This document shows, piece by piece, positions 1 through 9,106 of a stretch of DNA of 34,836 nt. The notes under the pieces were generated by a model, which did not search any database, was not told the DNA's origin, and was given only the letters and a program-made list of their open reading frames with translations. Position 1 is the stretch's first letter. The number at the start of each line of letters is the position of its first letter. The translations under genes were made by a program, and so were the position numbers. Source of the stretch: an uncultured Clostridium sp. (GTDB taxonomy: Bacteria; Bacillota; Clostridia; TANB77; CAG-508); contig USDF01000014.1 in NCBI GenBank assembly GCA_900553405.1, forward strand, positions 1 through 34,836. Direction: 5' to 3'.

Positions 1-13
1 ATGAGAGGTTAAA

Positions 14-135
14 ATGGAATTAGAAGAAGCAATAAAAAATAGAAGAAGTATTAGAGAAAATATACAAATGAAGGTGTACCAAATGAGCTAATAAAGTGTG
101 CAAGATTAACACCATTGGTTAAAAATAGAAAATAA
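14..135 (+). pseudogene. Nitroreductase-family N-terminal remnant, frameshifted and truncated
   Basis: An ATG at 14 opens a peptide MELEEAIKNRRSIR that is typical of the start of FMN-dependent nitroreductases. The frame is then lost; after skipping two bases in the AGAGAAAA stretch the next frame reads KYTNEGVPNELIKCARLTP and then VKNRK before a stop at 133. This matches the usual nitroreductase order (RRSIRKY, then a 'LAPSAKNRQ'-like motif), after which some 130 residues are missing. Seen: two adjacent frames that join into one family pattern. Inferred: a two-base duplication plus loss of the gene's 3' part. The ABC gene follows 45 bases later. Confidence 0.6.
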
Positions 136-179
136 AGAAATTCAATAGATTATATATACAAAAAAACAGGAGATATAAA

Positions 180-1946
180 ATGAAAATTTTAAAAACAATA
201 ATATCAAGTCTAAAACATACAAAACTATTGATACTAATATTCTTTTTATTAAGTATAGTGATAACATATTTAACAACATATATACCAGTTATAATACAGT
301 ATTTTATTGATGTATTATTAAATCAAAATGTTAATAATGCATCAATTGAATTTTTTATTAGCTTATTTAATGATAAACTATCATTCATACCAATAACATG
401 TATTTTATTATTTGCAACAGAAGGAATAATAGTGTTATCAACATATATAAGAACTATAACTAAAAATAAAATAATACAAGAATTTCAATTTGAATTAAAG
501 TTAAAACTATTTGACCATATACAAAACTTAACATATCAAGATTTTTATAAAAATTCACTTGCAGATTTAGTTCAAAATTCTACAGATGATGTCAATAATA
601 TAGTGAATTTTATAGAAAAGCAATTTACATACATATTAGATTTAGTTTTAATAATTATATTTGCAATAGGACAACTAGCTAACCTAAATATAAGATTATC
701 TGTAGTAATGATTGTAGCAACTTTAATAATAATTATATTATCAATTTGGTATTTCAAAAAGTCTAAGCCAATAATTGAAAATAGAATTAAAGCTCAAAAA
801 GAACTATATGCAAAAATAAATGATAATTATTCCAATATAAAATTTATGAAAGTTAATAACCTTCAAGAAAAAGAAATTGAAAGATTTGAACAGGTAAATA
901 ACAACAATTTTGAAGTAAATAAGAAAAAAATAGTATTAGATAGCTTCTACAAAACCATAACTAGTAGCATTGTTAAAACTCAAACGCCAGCAATATTTAT
1001 AATAAGTAGTTTTCTATATGCTAATGGATTTATTTCTATAGGAAGTATATATGTAACTATAAACTATGCTAATAAAATTACTAGAGCATTTACGGATTTA
1101 GCAGAAATATTAGAATTCTTTAATTTATGTATGGTATCATATAAAAGGCTTAATAACTTATTAAAATTAACACTAGAGGATGAAGATAAAAATAATAATA
1201 TACAAATAAAAAATATTACTATAACATTTAAAAATGCAAATATAAAAGTAAATGGAACAACTATATTGTCTAATTTAAATTTTACAATTGAGCCAAATGA
1301 AAAAGTTATGATAGTTGGAAGCACAGGAAGCGGAAAATCGATATTACTTAAAACATTAATAGGATTTTATGAGTATGAAGGAAGTATAAAAATAGGAAAA
1401 TATGAAGTAAAAAAATTAAATAAAAAGGCAGTAAGAGAAAATATTTGCTTACTTTTACAAGATTCATATTTATTCTCTAGAACAATAGCAGAAAATATAA
1501 AAATATTAGTCCCACAAATATCATATCCAGAAATAGTAGAACTTTCAAGTTTCTTTTCATTCCATAATGATGTACAAAAATTCAATGATGGATATGATAG
1601 CAAAATAGGAAGAAATGGAATAGCATTATCAAAAGGACAAAAACAGAGGTTAGTATTAGTAAGAGCGTATACAAAACCAAAGCCTATAATGATTTTTGAT
1701 GACTCATTTAGTGCAATAGATAGAATAAACAAGAAAAATATATTAGATAATTTATTATCATTAGAAGATAACTCAAGCAAAATATTTATAACACATGATA
1801 TAGAATTAGCACCTAAATTTGATAAAATAATCTACTTGAATAAAGGACAAGCACTATCTGGAAAACATGAAGAATTATTAAACAATGAAAATTATAAAAA
1901 ATTATATGAACTTAATTTAGATAAAGTAGGAGAAGAGTATGTTTAA
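180..1946 (+). CDS. ABC exporter subunit 1 (membrane domain plus ATPase), degenerate Walker B
   Basis: A 588-aa half-transporter: about six hydrophobic membrane segments in residues 1-310 and an ATP-binding domain from about 345 to the end. Visible motifs are Walker A GSTGSGKS (about 380-388), Q-loop LLLQDSY, signature LSKGQ (about 482), Walker B IMIFDD (about 504-508) and H-loop ITHD (about 537). The residue after the Walker B aspartate is Asp instead of the catalytic Glu, so this subunit's own site should hydrolyse ATP poorly. That is the pattern of heterodimeric type IV exporters such as TM287/288 and BmrCD. It overlaps the next gene by 8 bases, which is the expected partner. Start chosen for the AGGAGAT ribosome site at about 169. 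Substrate unknown; peptide, lipid or drug export are all possible. Confidence 0.9.
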   Translation: MKILKTIISSLKHTKLLILIFFLLSIVITYLTTYIPVIIQYFIDVLLNQNVNNASIEFFISLFNDKLSFIPITCILLFATEGIIVLSTYIRTITKNKIIQEFQFELKLKLFDHIQNLTYQDFYKNSLADLVQNSTDDVNNIVNFIEKQFTYILDLVLIIIFAIGQLANLNIRLSVVMIVATLIIIILSIWYFKKSKPIIENRIKAQKELYAKINDNYSNIKFMKVNNLQEKEIERFEQVNNNNFEVNKKKIVLDSFYKTITSSIVKTQTPAIFIISSFLYANGFISIGSIYVTINYANKITRAFTDLAEILEFFNLCMVSYKRLNNLLKLTLEDEDKNNNIQIKNITITFKNANIKVNGTTILSNLNFTIEPNEKVMIVGSTGSGKSILLKTLIGFYEYEGSIKIGKYEVKKLNKKAVRENICLLLQDSYLFSRTIAENIKILVPQISYPEIVELSSFFSFHNDVQKFNDGYDSKIGRNGIALSKGQKQRLVLVRAYTKPKPIMIFDDSFSAIDRINKKNILDNLLSLEDNSSKIFITHDIELAPKFDKIIYLNKGQALSGKHEELLNNENYKKLYELNLDKVGEEYV

Positions 1947-3687
1947 TAAACAAAAATTAAAAGAAATGTTTAATTTTACAACTAATAAAAAACAAACCAT
2001 AAAAAGAACAATATATGAGATTATTCAAATAGCTCCAGCTTTTGTATATCAAATAGTATTAACTCAGATAATAGATAACTATATTCCAAATAAAAATGTA
2101 AAGATAGCAGTAATAATTTCTTTTGGATATATATTATATATATGGCTTAGAATTTTTTTATGCAATTTTTATTTAGAAAAACAAAGAAATATAGTGTGCT
2201 TTGACAATGATAGTCAAATAAAAAGTAAGATATTTAATAATATACAAAAAGTAAATGTGAGTACATTGGATAAAATACAAGTAGGAAAATTGTTTAGTCT
2301 AACGACTTCACAAAGTTTTGATGCTTCAAGGTTGTTTATATGGAACTTTTTAGGATTATTTGCTTATAGAATAAAGAGCATATTAGTTACATTTATTATA
2401 ATGTTATTTATAGATTGGCAAATTGCTTTTAGTGTTTTAGGAATATTTGTTGTATCATATTTAATATTAATACCATTTTATAATAAGAACAAAAAAATAT
2501 ATGAGGATTTACAAAAAAATATAATTGATTTACAAGGAAAAATTAATGAATATATAGATAGTTTTTCTACTACAAAAACTTTGAGATTAGAAGAAATTAA
2601 TATAGAAGATATAAAAAAATTATTAGAAAAAGCAAAATGTAATTCCATTAAATCAAGTAAAATTTTAAATATACATACTACAATATTTAGCTTATTATCG
2701 TTTTTTGCCACAATAGTTACTTTATTAATTAGTGGAAACAAAATTATAATAGGAATTGGAGTAGGCTCTAGTATAATTTTAATGTTGGATTATATAAACG
2801 ATATTAACGGACATATGAAAGGTGTTTTAGACCATGCACATGAAGCTATAAATAAATATACTGCATTTTTAAACGTGTTAGAAGTAATGCAACTAGATAA
2901 AGAAATAGACGAAGGAACATTAGAATTAAATAGGATAGATTCAATAGAATTTAAAGATGTAGCATTAAGTTATGATGGTGTAAATGTAATATTAGAAAAT
3001 ATTAATTTGAAAATAGATGAACCAAAGACAATTGCAATAGTTGGAAAAAGTGGAGAAGGAAAGACATCATTTGTTAATTTAATTCCAAGGTTTTATAATA
3101 TAACTAACGGGCAAATTCTAATAAACGGAATAGATTATACAAAATATAAATTAAATGAACTTAGAAAAAACATATCATATGTATTTCAAGAACCAGTAAT
3201 TTTAAATATGTCTATAAAAGATAATTTGATGTATGGAAATGAAGGAGTTACTTTTGAAGAGGTCATAGAACTTTGTAAAAAAATAGGAATTCACGAAAAA
3301 ATAGAAAAATTTGAAAATGGATATGATACAATAATAAAAGTAGAAACAGATTTATTATCATATGGAGAAAAACAATTATTAAGTTTCGCAAGAGCAATAT
3401 TAAAAAATGGAGATATTGTAATATTAGATGAAGTTACATCAAATTTAGATTTAGAATTTGAACAATATATAATGAAAGCAACAAAAGAAATATTAAATAA
3501 TAAAATATCTTTTGTAATAGCACATAGACTAAATACTATAAAAAATGCAGACTTAATTATATTTATAGAAAACAAAAATATTGTAGAAATGGGAACTCAT
3601 GATGAACTTATAGCAAAACAGGGATATTATTATAATTTATACATGAGCAAAGAAGAAAATAAAAAATCTTTAAAATATTGTACCTAA
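1939..3687 (+). CDS. ABC exporter subunit 2 (membrane domain plus ATPase), degenerate signature
   Basis: A 582-aa half-transporter, translationally coupled to subunit 1 (8-base overlap, AGGAGA ribosome site inside the upstream gene). Residues 1-300 form the membrane domain; the ATPase domain has Walker A GKSGEGKT (about 368-376), Q-loop VFQEPVIL, Walker B VILDE with the catalytic Glu (about 498) and H-loop AHR (about 528). Its signature reads LSYGE instead of LSGGQ. In the head-to-tail dimer this weak signature faces subunit 1's Asp-type Walker B, giving one degenerate site. The intact Walker B here pairs with LSKGQ of subunit 1 to give the active site. Family knowledge: such pairs export drugs, lipids or peptides. 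The glycosidase gene begins 45 bases downstream. Confidence 0.9.
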   Translation: MFNKQKLKEMFNFTTNKKQTIKRTIYEIIQIAPAFVYQIVLTQIIDNYIPNKNVKIAVIISFGYILYIWLRIFLCNFYLEKQRNIVCFDNDSQIKSKIFNNIQKVNVSTLDKIQVGKLFSLTTSQSFDASRLFIWNFLGLFAYRIKSILVTFIIMLFIDWQIAFSVLGIFVVSYLILIPFYNKNKKIYEDLQKNIIDLQGKINEYIDSFSTTKTLRLEEINIEDIKKLLEKAKCNSIKSSKILNIHTTIFSLLSFFATIVTLLISGNKIIIGIGVGSSIILMLDYINDINGHMKGVLDHAHEAINKYTAFLNVLEVMQLDKEIDEGTLELNRIDSIEFKDVALSYDGVNVILENINLKIDEPKTIAIVGKSGEGKTSFVNLIPRFYNITNGQILINGIDYTKYKLNELRKNISYVFQEPVILNMSIKDNLMYGNEGVTFEEVIELCKKIGIHEKIEKFENGYDTIIKVETDLLSYGEKQLLSFARAILKNGDIVILDEVTSNLDLEFEQYIMKATKEILNNKISFVIAHRLNTIKNADLIIFIENKNIVEMGTHDELIAKQGYYYNLYMSKEENKKSLKYCT

Positions 3688-3732
3688 ATTATATAGTGTA
3701 CTTTATGAAAAATTTGAAGGAGATAAAAATAT

Positions 3733-5763
3733 ATGAAAATAACAAAGGCAAAAGTTTGGAGAAAAATTGATATACAAATAAATAGTAAAATAAAATATGA
3801 TAATCCATATAAAGATATTGATATAATAGTTACATTTATTCATGAAAGCAATAAAATAATTAAATTAAATGCCTTTTGGAATGGAGATAATGAGTGGATA
3901 GTTAGATTTACTCCAATATTGACAGGAATTTGGAATTATAGTATTAATTGTTCAGATGAAAATAATGATATAAATTATATGGTTGGAAAAGTTGAAGTAA
4001 AAGAAAATGAACAAAATCTTAATATAGAAAAGCATGGATTTTTAAAAATTAGTAGCAATAAAAGATATTTTGAATATGAGGATAATACTCCATTTTTTTG
4101 GTTAGGTGATACAAATTGGCAATCATTTAATTTGAACAATTACTATGAATGTAACTACCCAAATTGTAATTGTCATAATCAATTTAGACATATATTAAAT
4201 AATAGAAAAGAAAAAAATTTTAATGTATATCAAACTTATTTTGATACATCTAATGGAAACATTCAAAATAGTGAGAATATGTGGATAGATAAATTTAATA
4301 AAATAAACCCACAAGTATTTACAGATGTTATTGATAAAATGTTTGAAGAAATTGTTGAAAGCAATATGATAATTGCATTAGGCTTTGGTCTTCATTATGT
4401 AACGCCAAGTGCAATGAAAGAAGACGAACTATGTACATTTGCAAAATATATTGTAGCAAGATATTCCGCTTATCCTATTGTTTGGATAACAGGTCAAGAA
4501 ATAGACTTAGAAATAGAAAATCAACATACTTATGATATTTGGAAAAATGTTGCTAAAATAGTTAATTTAAATGATCCATATCAGCATCCAATGAGTGGTC
4601 ATATGTTTTCGCATCCTAAAAAAATAGATGATTTAAATGCACAACCATGGCATGACTTTTGGGCAATTCAAAGTGGTCATTATGGAATGGCTAAAATAGC
4701 AACACAAGAACATTATAAAATGTTTTATGATTTAAAACCTACGAAACCTATTCTTGAAACAGAAGCAGATTACGAAGACATTAAGTGTAGTAACAGATTT
4801 AATGGATATGAAGCTACAAGAATTTCAGCATGGAAATCAATACAGTGCGGAAGTTGTGGATATACATATGGTGGCAATGGTATTTGGGCAAGTTGTTACA
4901 ACACTACGGATAATACTTTTTGTTTAGGTGACTATAGTACAGAGCCATGGTATATGGGACTTGACAAACCTGCTTCATATGAAATGAAACATTTGATAAA
5001 ATTTTATAATTTAGTTGGCTTTGAAAATTTAATTCCAAAATTTGATAATAAAAATGAAGAAATAGTAATTTCAGCCACTAAGAATAATAGCACAGTTATT
5101 GTGTATTTCTATAATGAATCAAACGAGACTTGTGAATTAGATCAATTATTAAATGAAAAATATTATTCATATTGGTATAATCCGCTTACCGGTAATTTTA
5201 TAAGAAATAACTGTTTTATACCAAATAATGGCAACTACAAAGTGCCAAATAAACCAACGAAATCAGATTGGGTGCTATTAGTAACAACAAATAATTATAA
5301 AATAAAAGATTTTGAAGAAATTTATTATGATAAAATATTAGATGATGAAATAAGTAAAGAAAACATTAATAAATATTTAGATAAAAAAACAAAAATAGAT
5401 AGTTGTAAAAAGTTTTGTGTATCAAATGAAGATGAATTATGTGATTTTAAAAATGTTAAGTATAATCCATACTGTGATATAACTACGAAAACGATTGAAA
5501 TAGAACTTGATAAAGAACAATATATTGACTTAATTGAAATAGATTTTGAAAGTAATAGTATTCCTAAATTTAGAATTTATGGAATAGATGCAAAAGGTAT
5601 AATTTCAATAGTAACTGATTGTAAATATAGAAAACCTAATATTTTTGAAAATGATAAAAATATAATTTTAGAAAAAATAGGTGGAAACTATAAAAAAATT
5701 AAGATAATAATATTAAACAATAATTTAGATTTAAAAGTTAATAATGTTGATTTGCTTAAATAA
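3733..5763 (+). CDS. Cytosolic glycoside hydrolase, DUF5060 + DUF4038 (apiosidase-like)
   Basis: A 676-aa protein without a signal peptide. Residues 1-100 look like a DUF5060 beta-sandwich (WNGDNEWIVRFTP, TGIWNYSINC). Residues about 105-430 are a DUF4038/GH140-like TIM barrel opening with RYFEYEDNTPFFWLGDTNW. Candidate catalytic acids are E256 in VWITGQEID and E344 in KPILETEADYE, at the positions where the family carries its acid/base and nucleophile. The C-terminal 150 residues are beta-rich and may be a carbohydrate-binding or F5/8-like domain (weak). Odd: C140, C145, C147, H148 and H153 cluster just after the first barrel strand. Known family members cleave terminal sugars such as apiose; the substrate here is not predictable. 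It may share an operon with the ABC exporter (AAGGAG site at about 3717). Confidence 0.75.
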   Translation: MKITKAKVWRKIDIQINSKIKYDNPYKDIDIIVTFIHESNKIIKLNAFWNGDNEWIVRFTPILTGIWNYSINCSDENNDINYMVGKVEVKENEQNLNIEKHGFLKISSNKRYFEYEDNTPFFWLGDTNWQSFNLNNYYECNYPNCNCHNQFRHILNNRKEKNFNVYQTYFDTSNGNIQNSENMWIDKFNKINPQVFTDVIDKMFEEIVESNMIIALGFGLHYVTPSAMKEDELCTFAKYIVARYSAYPIVWITGQEIDLEIENQHTYDIWKNVAKIVNLNDPYQHPMSGHMFSHPKKIDDLNAQPWHDFWAIQSGHYGMAKIATQEHYKMFYDLKPTKPILETEADYEDIKCSNRFNGYEATRISAWKSIQCGSCGYTYGGNGIWASCYNTTDNTFCLGDYSTEPWYMGLDKPASYEMKHLIKFYNLVGFENLIPKFDNKNEEIVISATKNNSTVIVYFYNESNETCELDQLLNEKYYSYWYNPLTGNFIRNNCFIPNNGNYKVPNKPTKSDWVLLVTTNNYKIKDFEEIYYDKILDDEISKENINKYLDKKTKIDSCKKFCVSNEDELCDFKNVKYNPYCDITTKTIEIELDKEQYIDLIEIDFESNSIPKFRIYGIDAKGIISIVTDCKYRKPNIFENDKNIILEKIGGNYKKIKIIILNNNLDLKVNNVDLLK

Positions 5764-5927
5764 CTACAATAAAAATAATATACCAAGAAAAGCAATTAGA
5801 AGTGTTTAGGAGTAAAACATGAATAAATGATAGAAATCTTATATTAGAAATATCCAAAAGAATGGTAAGACAATATAAGTATGAAAGTATATCAAAATTA
5901 ATAAACGAAACAAGGTAGGAAAATTTA
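5764..5927 (+). other. Intergenic stretch, possible decayed ORF tail
   Basis: No complete gene fits here. One frame reads through from 5763 to a TAG at 5916 with a single TGA interruption at about 5820. It gives YQEKQLEVFRSKT, the stop, and then INDRNLILEISKRMVRQYKY. The composition looks protein-like, with alternating charged and hydrophobic residues, so a relic of a lost gene is possible. I recognise no family. The ribosome site of the following MFS gene lies at its right end. Confidence 0.25.
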
Positions 5928-7118
5928 ATGAAAAACAGAAAAACGGAAGAAAATGTAATAATAGCAATAAATGCAATGAAAAAAGTAATGATAATATTTT
6001 TGGGTCCATTCTTAACGACCTATTTTATAAAAAAATCACAAGAAAGTATATTAGATTTATCTACATATTATATTTTTTCATATATATTACTTGGAATTGG
6101 AACATTTATTGTTGCAAGTATAGTAAAAAATAAATTTAGAATAGGAATGTTCAGAATAGGTGTTATATTAAACTTTGTATATATAATTGCAATAATAACG
6201 CTTAAAGAAAAAATTATAGAACACTTAGGGTTAATATCAATTCTTTATGGAATATCATCTAGTGCATACTGGTTTTCTTATAATCTATTTGCTATTAATA
6301 AAATTGATAACAAAACAAGAACAGAATATACTGTAAAATCTAAGATTATATCATCAATAATTGGTATTTTGTGTCCAATCATATTAGGTTCAATTATAAC
6401 AGTAACAAATTATGAACTAACAGCAGTTATAATACTAATAATATCAGTTATACAAATAATACTTTCTTTTATGTTGTCACCTGATAAAGAAACAAATTTA
6501 TGTAAATTTAATATAAAAGAGACTTGGAATAAATTAAAAAATAATAAACAAATAAGAAAAATATCAATAGTTGAATTTTTAATTGGAATGAATGTAAGTG
6601 ATGGTGCTCTTGAAAGTTTAATGACAATACTTATTTTCAATTCATTCAAAACAGATATGAATTTAGGGATAATAACTTCAATTACAACCATATTATCAAT
6701 GATTTCTGTAAAATTATATGGCAAAATATATAAAAAGAAAGATGATAAAAATTTAATAATTATTTCTAGTATCTTTCCAGTTATAGCAGTATTGATATTA
6801 TTAATATGGAGAAATAATGTAACAATTATTATTTATAATGTTTGTTATGTTGTATTTACATCATTACTTACATTAACAAGAGAAATAAGATTGTTCAATA
6901 TATCAGATAGCCATATAGTAGATAAAAATAATCAATGTGAATTTTTCGCATTAAGAGAAGGAATTTTGAATATAGGAAGAGTAGTGGGATATGTAATGTT
7001 ATTGTTAGCAGGACTAACAGGTAACACAGTTATTTTAAGTATTGTTATGTTTTTATTAACATTGTCTATATTGGCAATGGGATTGAATATAGCTAAAATA
7101 GAAAAGTTTGAAGAGTAA
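5928..7118 (+). CDS. MFS transporter
   Basis: A 396-aa integral membrane protein with roughly 11-12 hydrophobic segments and a charged central loop near residues 185-215 (LSPDKE...IKETWNKLKNNKQIRK). This is the usual layout of two six-helix halves in a major facilitator permease. No signature allows a substrate to be named; the resemblance is to the poorly characterised Firmicutes MFS permeases often placed beside small enzymes. It heads a tight same-strand run with the Nudix, GNAT and EamA genes (gaps of 48, 8 and 11 bases), so co-transcription is likely. The ribosome site is modest (AGGTAGG at about 5912-5918). Confidence 0.75.
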   Translation: MKNRKTEENVIIAINAMKKVMIIFLGPFLTTYFIKKSQESILDLSTYYIFSYILLGIGTFIVASIVKNKFRIGMFRIGVILNFVYIIAIITLKEKIIEHLGLISILYGISSSAYWFSYNLFAINKIDNKTRTEYTVKSKIISSIIGILCPIILGSIITVTNYELTAVIILIISVIQIILSFMLSPDKETNLCKFNIKETWNKLKNNKQIRKISIVEFLIGMNVSDGALESLMTILIFNSFKTDMNLGIITSITTILSMISVKLYGKIYKKKDDKNLIIISSIFPVIAVLILLIWRNNVTIIIYNVCYVVFTSLLTLTREIRLFNISDSHIVDKNNQCEFFALREGILNIGRVVGYVMLLLAGLTGNTVILSIVMFLLTLSILAMGLNIAKIEKFEE

Positions 7119-7166
7119 AAAGTATAAGCAAAGAAGACATAAATAATAGAAGGAAGGAAAAGAAAG

Positions 7167-7724
7167 ATGAATTTAAGAGAACAAATTGAAAATTATAAAC
7201 CATATAATGAACAAGAAGAAAATGACAAAGAAATGATGTTACAATACATAGATACATTTAAAGATGTATTAACAAGAGAAAATAGAATGTGTCACTTTAC
7301 AGCATCAAATTGGATAGTGAATAAAGAAAGAACAAAAGTGTTAATGATATATCACAATATATATAAATCTTGGGCTTGGACTGGTGGACATGCAGACGGA
7401 GATAGTGATTTACTACACGTAGCATTAAAAGAAGCAAATGAAGAAACGAGTTTAAAGAATTTGAAAGTATTAAGTGATGGATTTTTTGGAATACAAATAC
7501 TTACAGTAGATAGTCATATAAAAAGAGGAAAATTTGTACCTTCCCATTTACATTTGGATTGTTGCTTTTTATTAGAAGCAGACGAAAATGAAGTCTTAAA
7601 AATAAAAGAAGATGAGAATAGTGGAGTTGAATGGGTAGATATAGATAAAGCAGAGGTAATTACAAATGAAGAAAAAATGAAACCTATTTATAGAAAATTA
7701 AATGAAAAATTAAAATTATTATAG
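7167..7724 (+). CDS. Nudix hydrolase
   Basis: A 185-aa protein with a Nudix box at about residues 72-96: GGHADGDSDLLHVALKEANE followed by ETSL. The helix residues KEANEE supply the metal-binding glutamates, with Lys in place of the usual Arg; the upstream Glu and final Gly of the consensus are replaced (S or D, and S). It resembles the GGHADG subgroup of Nudix proteins that accept nucleoside diphosphate-linked substrates; the exact substrate is unknown. Strong ribosome site (GGAAGG). It lies between a transporter and an acetyltransferase in a run of small accessory genes. Confidence 0.85.
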   Translation: MNLREQIENYKPYNEQEENDKEMMLQYIDTFKDVLTRENRMCHFTASNWIVNKERTKVLMIYHNIYKSWAWTGGHADGDSDLLHVALKEANEETSLKNLKVLSDGFFGIQILTVDSHIKRGKFVPSHLHLDCCFLLEADENEVLKIKEDENSGVEWVDIDKAEVITNEEKMKPIYRKLNEKLKLL

Positions 7725-7732
7725 GAGAAAAA

Positions 7733-8173
7733 ATGGATAACAGAGATATAAAATTAGAAAAAGAAAATAATGACTATTTTAGAAGTTGGATAATAGAAGA
7801 ATGGAAGCACCATAATACAGTTGATCTAATATATCAATTAAGAATTAAAAAACCAGAAGAATTGACTTTTGAGAAAAACGAAGAATATTATAAAATTATG
7901 TGCAAGAATGAAATGGTAGGTTTTATAGGAATAAAAAACTATGAAAAAGAAATATATTTATATCGATTTTTTATAGATGAAAAATATAGAGGTCAAGGAA
8001 CAGGAACAATAGCATTAAGCAAATTAATTGAAATGGCAAAAGAACAAGATAAAGATATGTCATTAGAAGTTATAGGAGAAAACATTGCAAGAGATTTGTA
8101 TGAAAGATTAGGGTTCAAAACTCATTATAGAAAAATGGTACTAAAAATTAATGATGATATATATGAAAATTAG
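7733..8173 (+). CDS. GNAT-family N-acetyltransferase
   Basis: A 146-aa protein with the GNAT fold pattern. The acetyl-CoA pyrophosphate loop is visible as YRGQGTGTIAL (about residues 86-96; consensus Q/RxxGxG/A). It is preceded by the beta-strand YLYRFFIDE and followed by a helix and the motif ARDLYERLGFKTHYRKMVLK, typical of motif B. It transfers an acetyl group from acetyl-CoA to an amine; the acceptor cannot be told. The ribosome site AGGAG overlaps the stop of the Nudix gene, so the two are probably translationally linked. Confidence 0.88.
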   Translation: MDNRDIKLEKENNDYFRSWIIEEWKHHNTVDLIYQLRIKKPEELTFEKNEEYYKIMCKNEMVGFIGIKNYEKEIYLYRFFIDEKYRGQGTGTIALSKLIEMAKEQDKDMSLEVIGENIARDLYERLGFKTHYRKMVLKINDDIYEN

Positions 8174-8184
8174 GAGAATAACAA

Positions 8185-9045
8185 ATGTGGCTATATTGGT
8201 GCTTATTATCAACAGTTATTTCTGGATTTATACCAATAGTATTAAAAAAATGTTCAAATAATGAACCAAAAAGAGTAGCAATGATGGGCTTACTTATTTA
8301 TCATTTTACAATGATTGTAATAAGTTTAGTTGCTTGTCCAGAATTCATAGTTAAATTAAATATTATAGATATAATAAAAATGTTGCCGGGAGTTTTAATG
8401 CAATCAATAAGTTTTTATTGTGCAATTTCAGCAACAAAATATGGTAAAGTAGTTATAACTACATCTATACAAAAAGCAAAAGTAGTTGTAACATTTATGT
8501 TAGGAATAGTATTTTTAAAAGAAAATTGTACGTTATTACAACTAATGTTTTCTATTATACTAGTTATATTATCTATAATGATAACAAAGAGTAAAGACAT
8601 TATTGTTGATAAAAAAATAGAAAAGAGAGCAATTTTATATTCATGGGGATTCGTAATTTTTAATGGAATTTCTAATTTCATAAATAAAATATATGTTACA
8701 GAATTTCAAAATCCACTATATGTTGTATTTAACTATGCAATAGTGATTATAATAGGAATATTAGTGTATTGCTTAATAACGAAACAATGGAATTACATAG
8801 ATATTAGAAAAATAAATAGTAAAAAATATTTTATATTGCAATCATTGCTAGATGCTACATCATCAATATTTGATAGGTTTGCATTATTAAATGGAAATGT
8901 TTCAACAATTTCTGTAATTAGTACAAGTTCTATAGTTGTAACGCTGTTAGCATCAAGAATTATTTTAAAAGAGAAAATTACTTTAAAAAAATATCTTATG
9001 ATATTAGGAATTTTTGCATGTGTTTTAGCTCTAGCAATTTTATAA
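8185..9045 (+). CDS. EamA/DMT-superfamily permease
   Basis: A 286-aa membrane protein with about ten hydrophobic segments in two five-helix halves, the layout of EamA (drug/metabolite transporter) permeases. The second half carries the typical AASRIDP-type position as VVTLLASRIILKEKITLKKY, ending in two membrane helices. Probably exports or imports a small metabolite; the substrate is unknown. It ends the compact cassette that starts with the MFS gene, and a 60-base gap with its own ribosome site separates it from the next gene. Confidence 0.82.
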   Translation: MWLYWCLLSTVISGFIPIVLKKCSNNEPKRVAMMGLLIYHFTMIVISLVACPEFIVKLNIIDIIKMLPGVLMQSISFYCAISATKYGKVVITTSIQKAKVVVTFMLGIVFLKENCTLLQLMFSIILVILSIMITKSKDIIVDKKIEKRAILYSWGFVIFNGISNFINKIYVTEFQNPLYVVFNYAIVIIIGILVYCLITKQWNYIDIRKINSKKYFILQSLLDATSSIFDRFALLNGNVSTISVISTSSIVVTLLASRIILKEKITLKKYLMILGIFACVLALAIL

Positions 9046-9106
9046 AAAACATAAATCTTTATAGTTTCAAAAAATATAAATATAAAAATGAAAGGATCTG
9101 ATTTTT

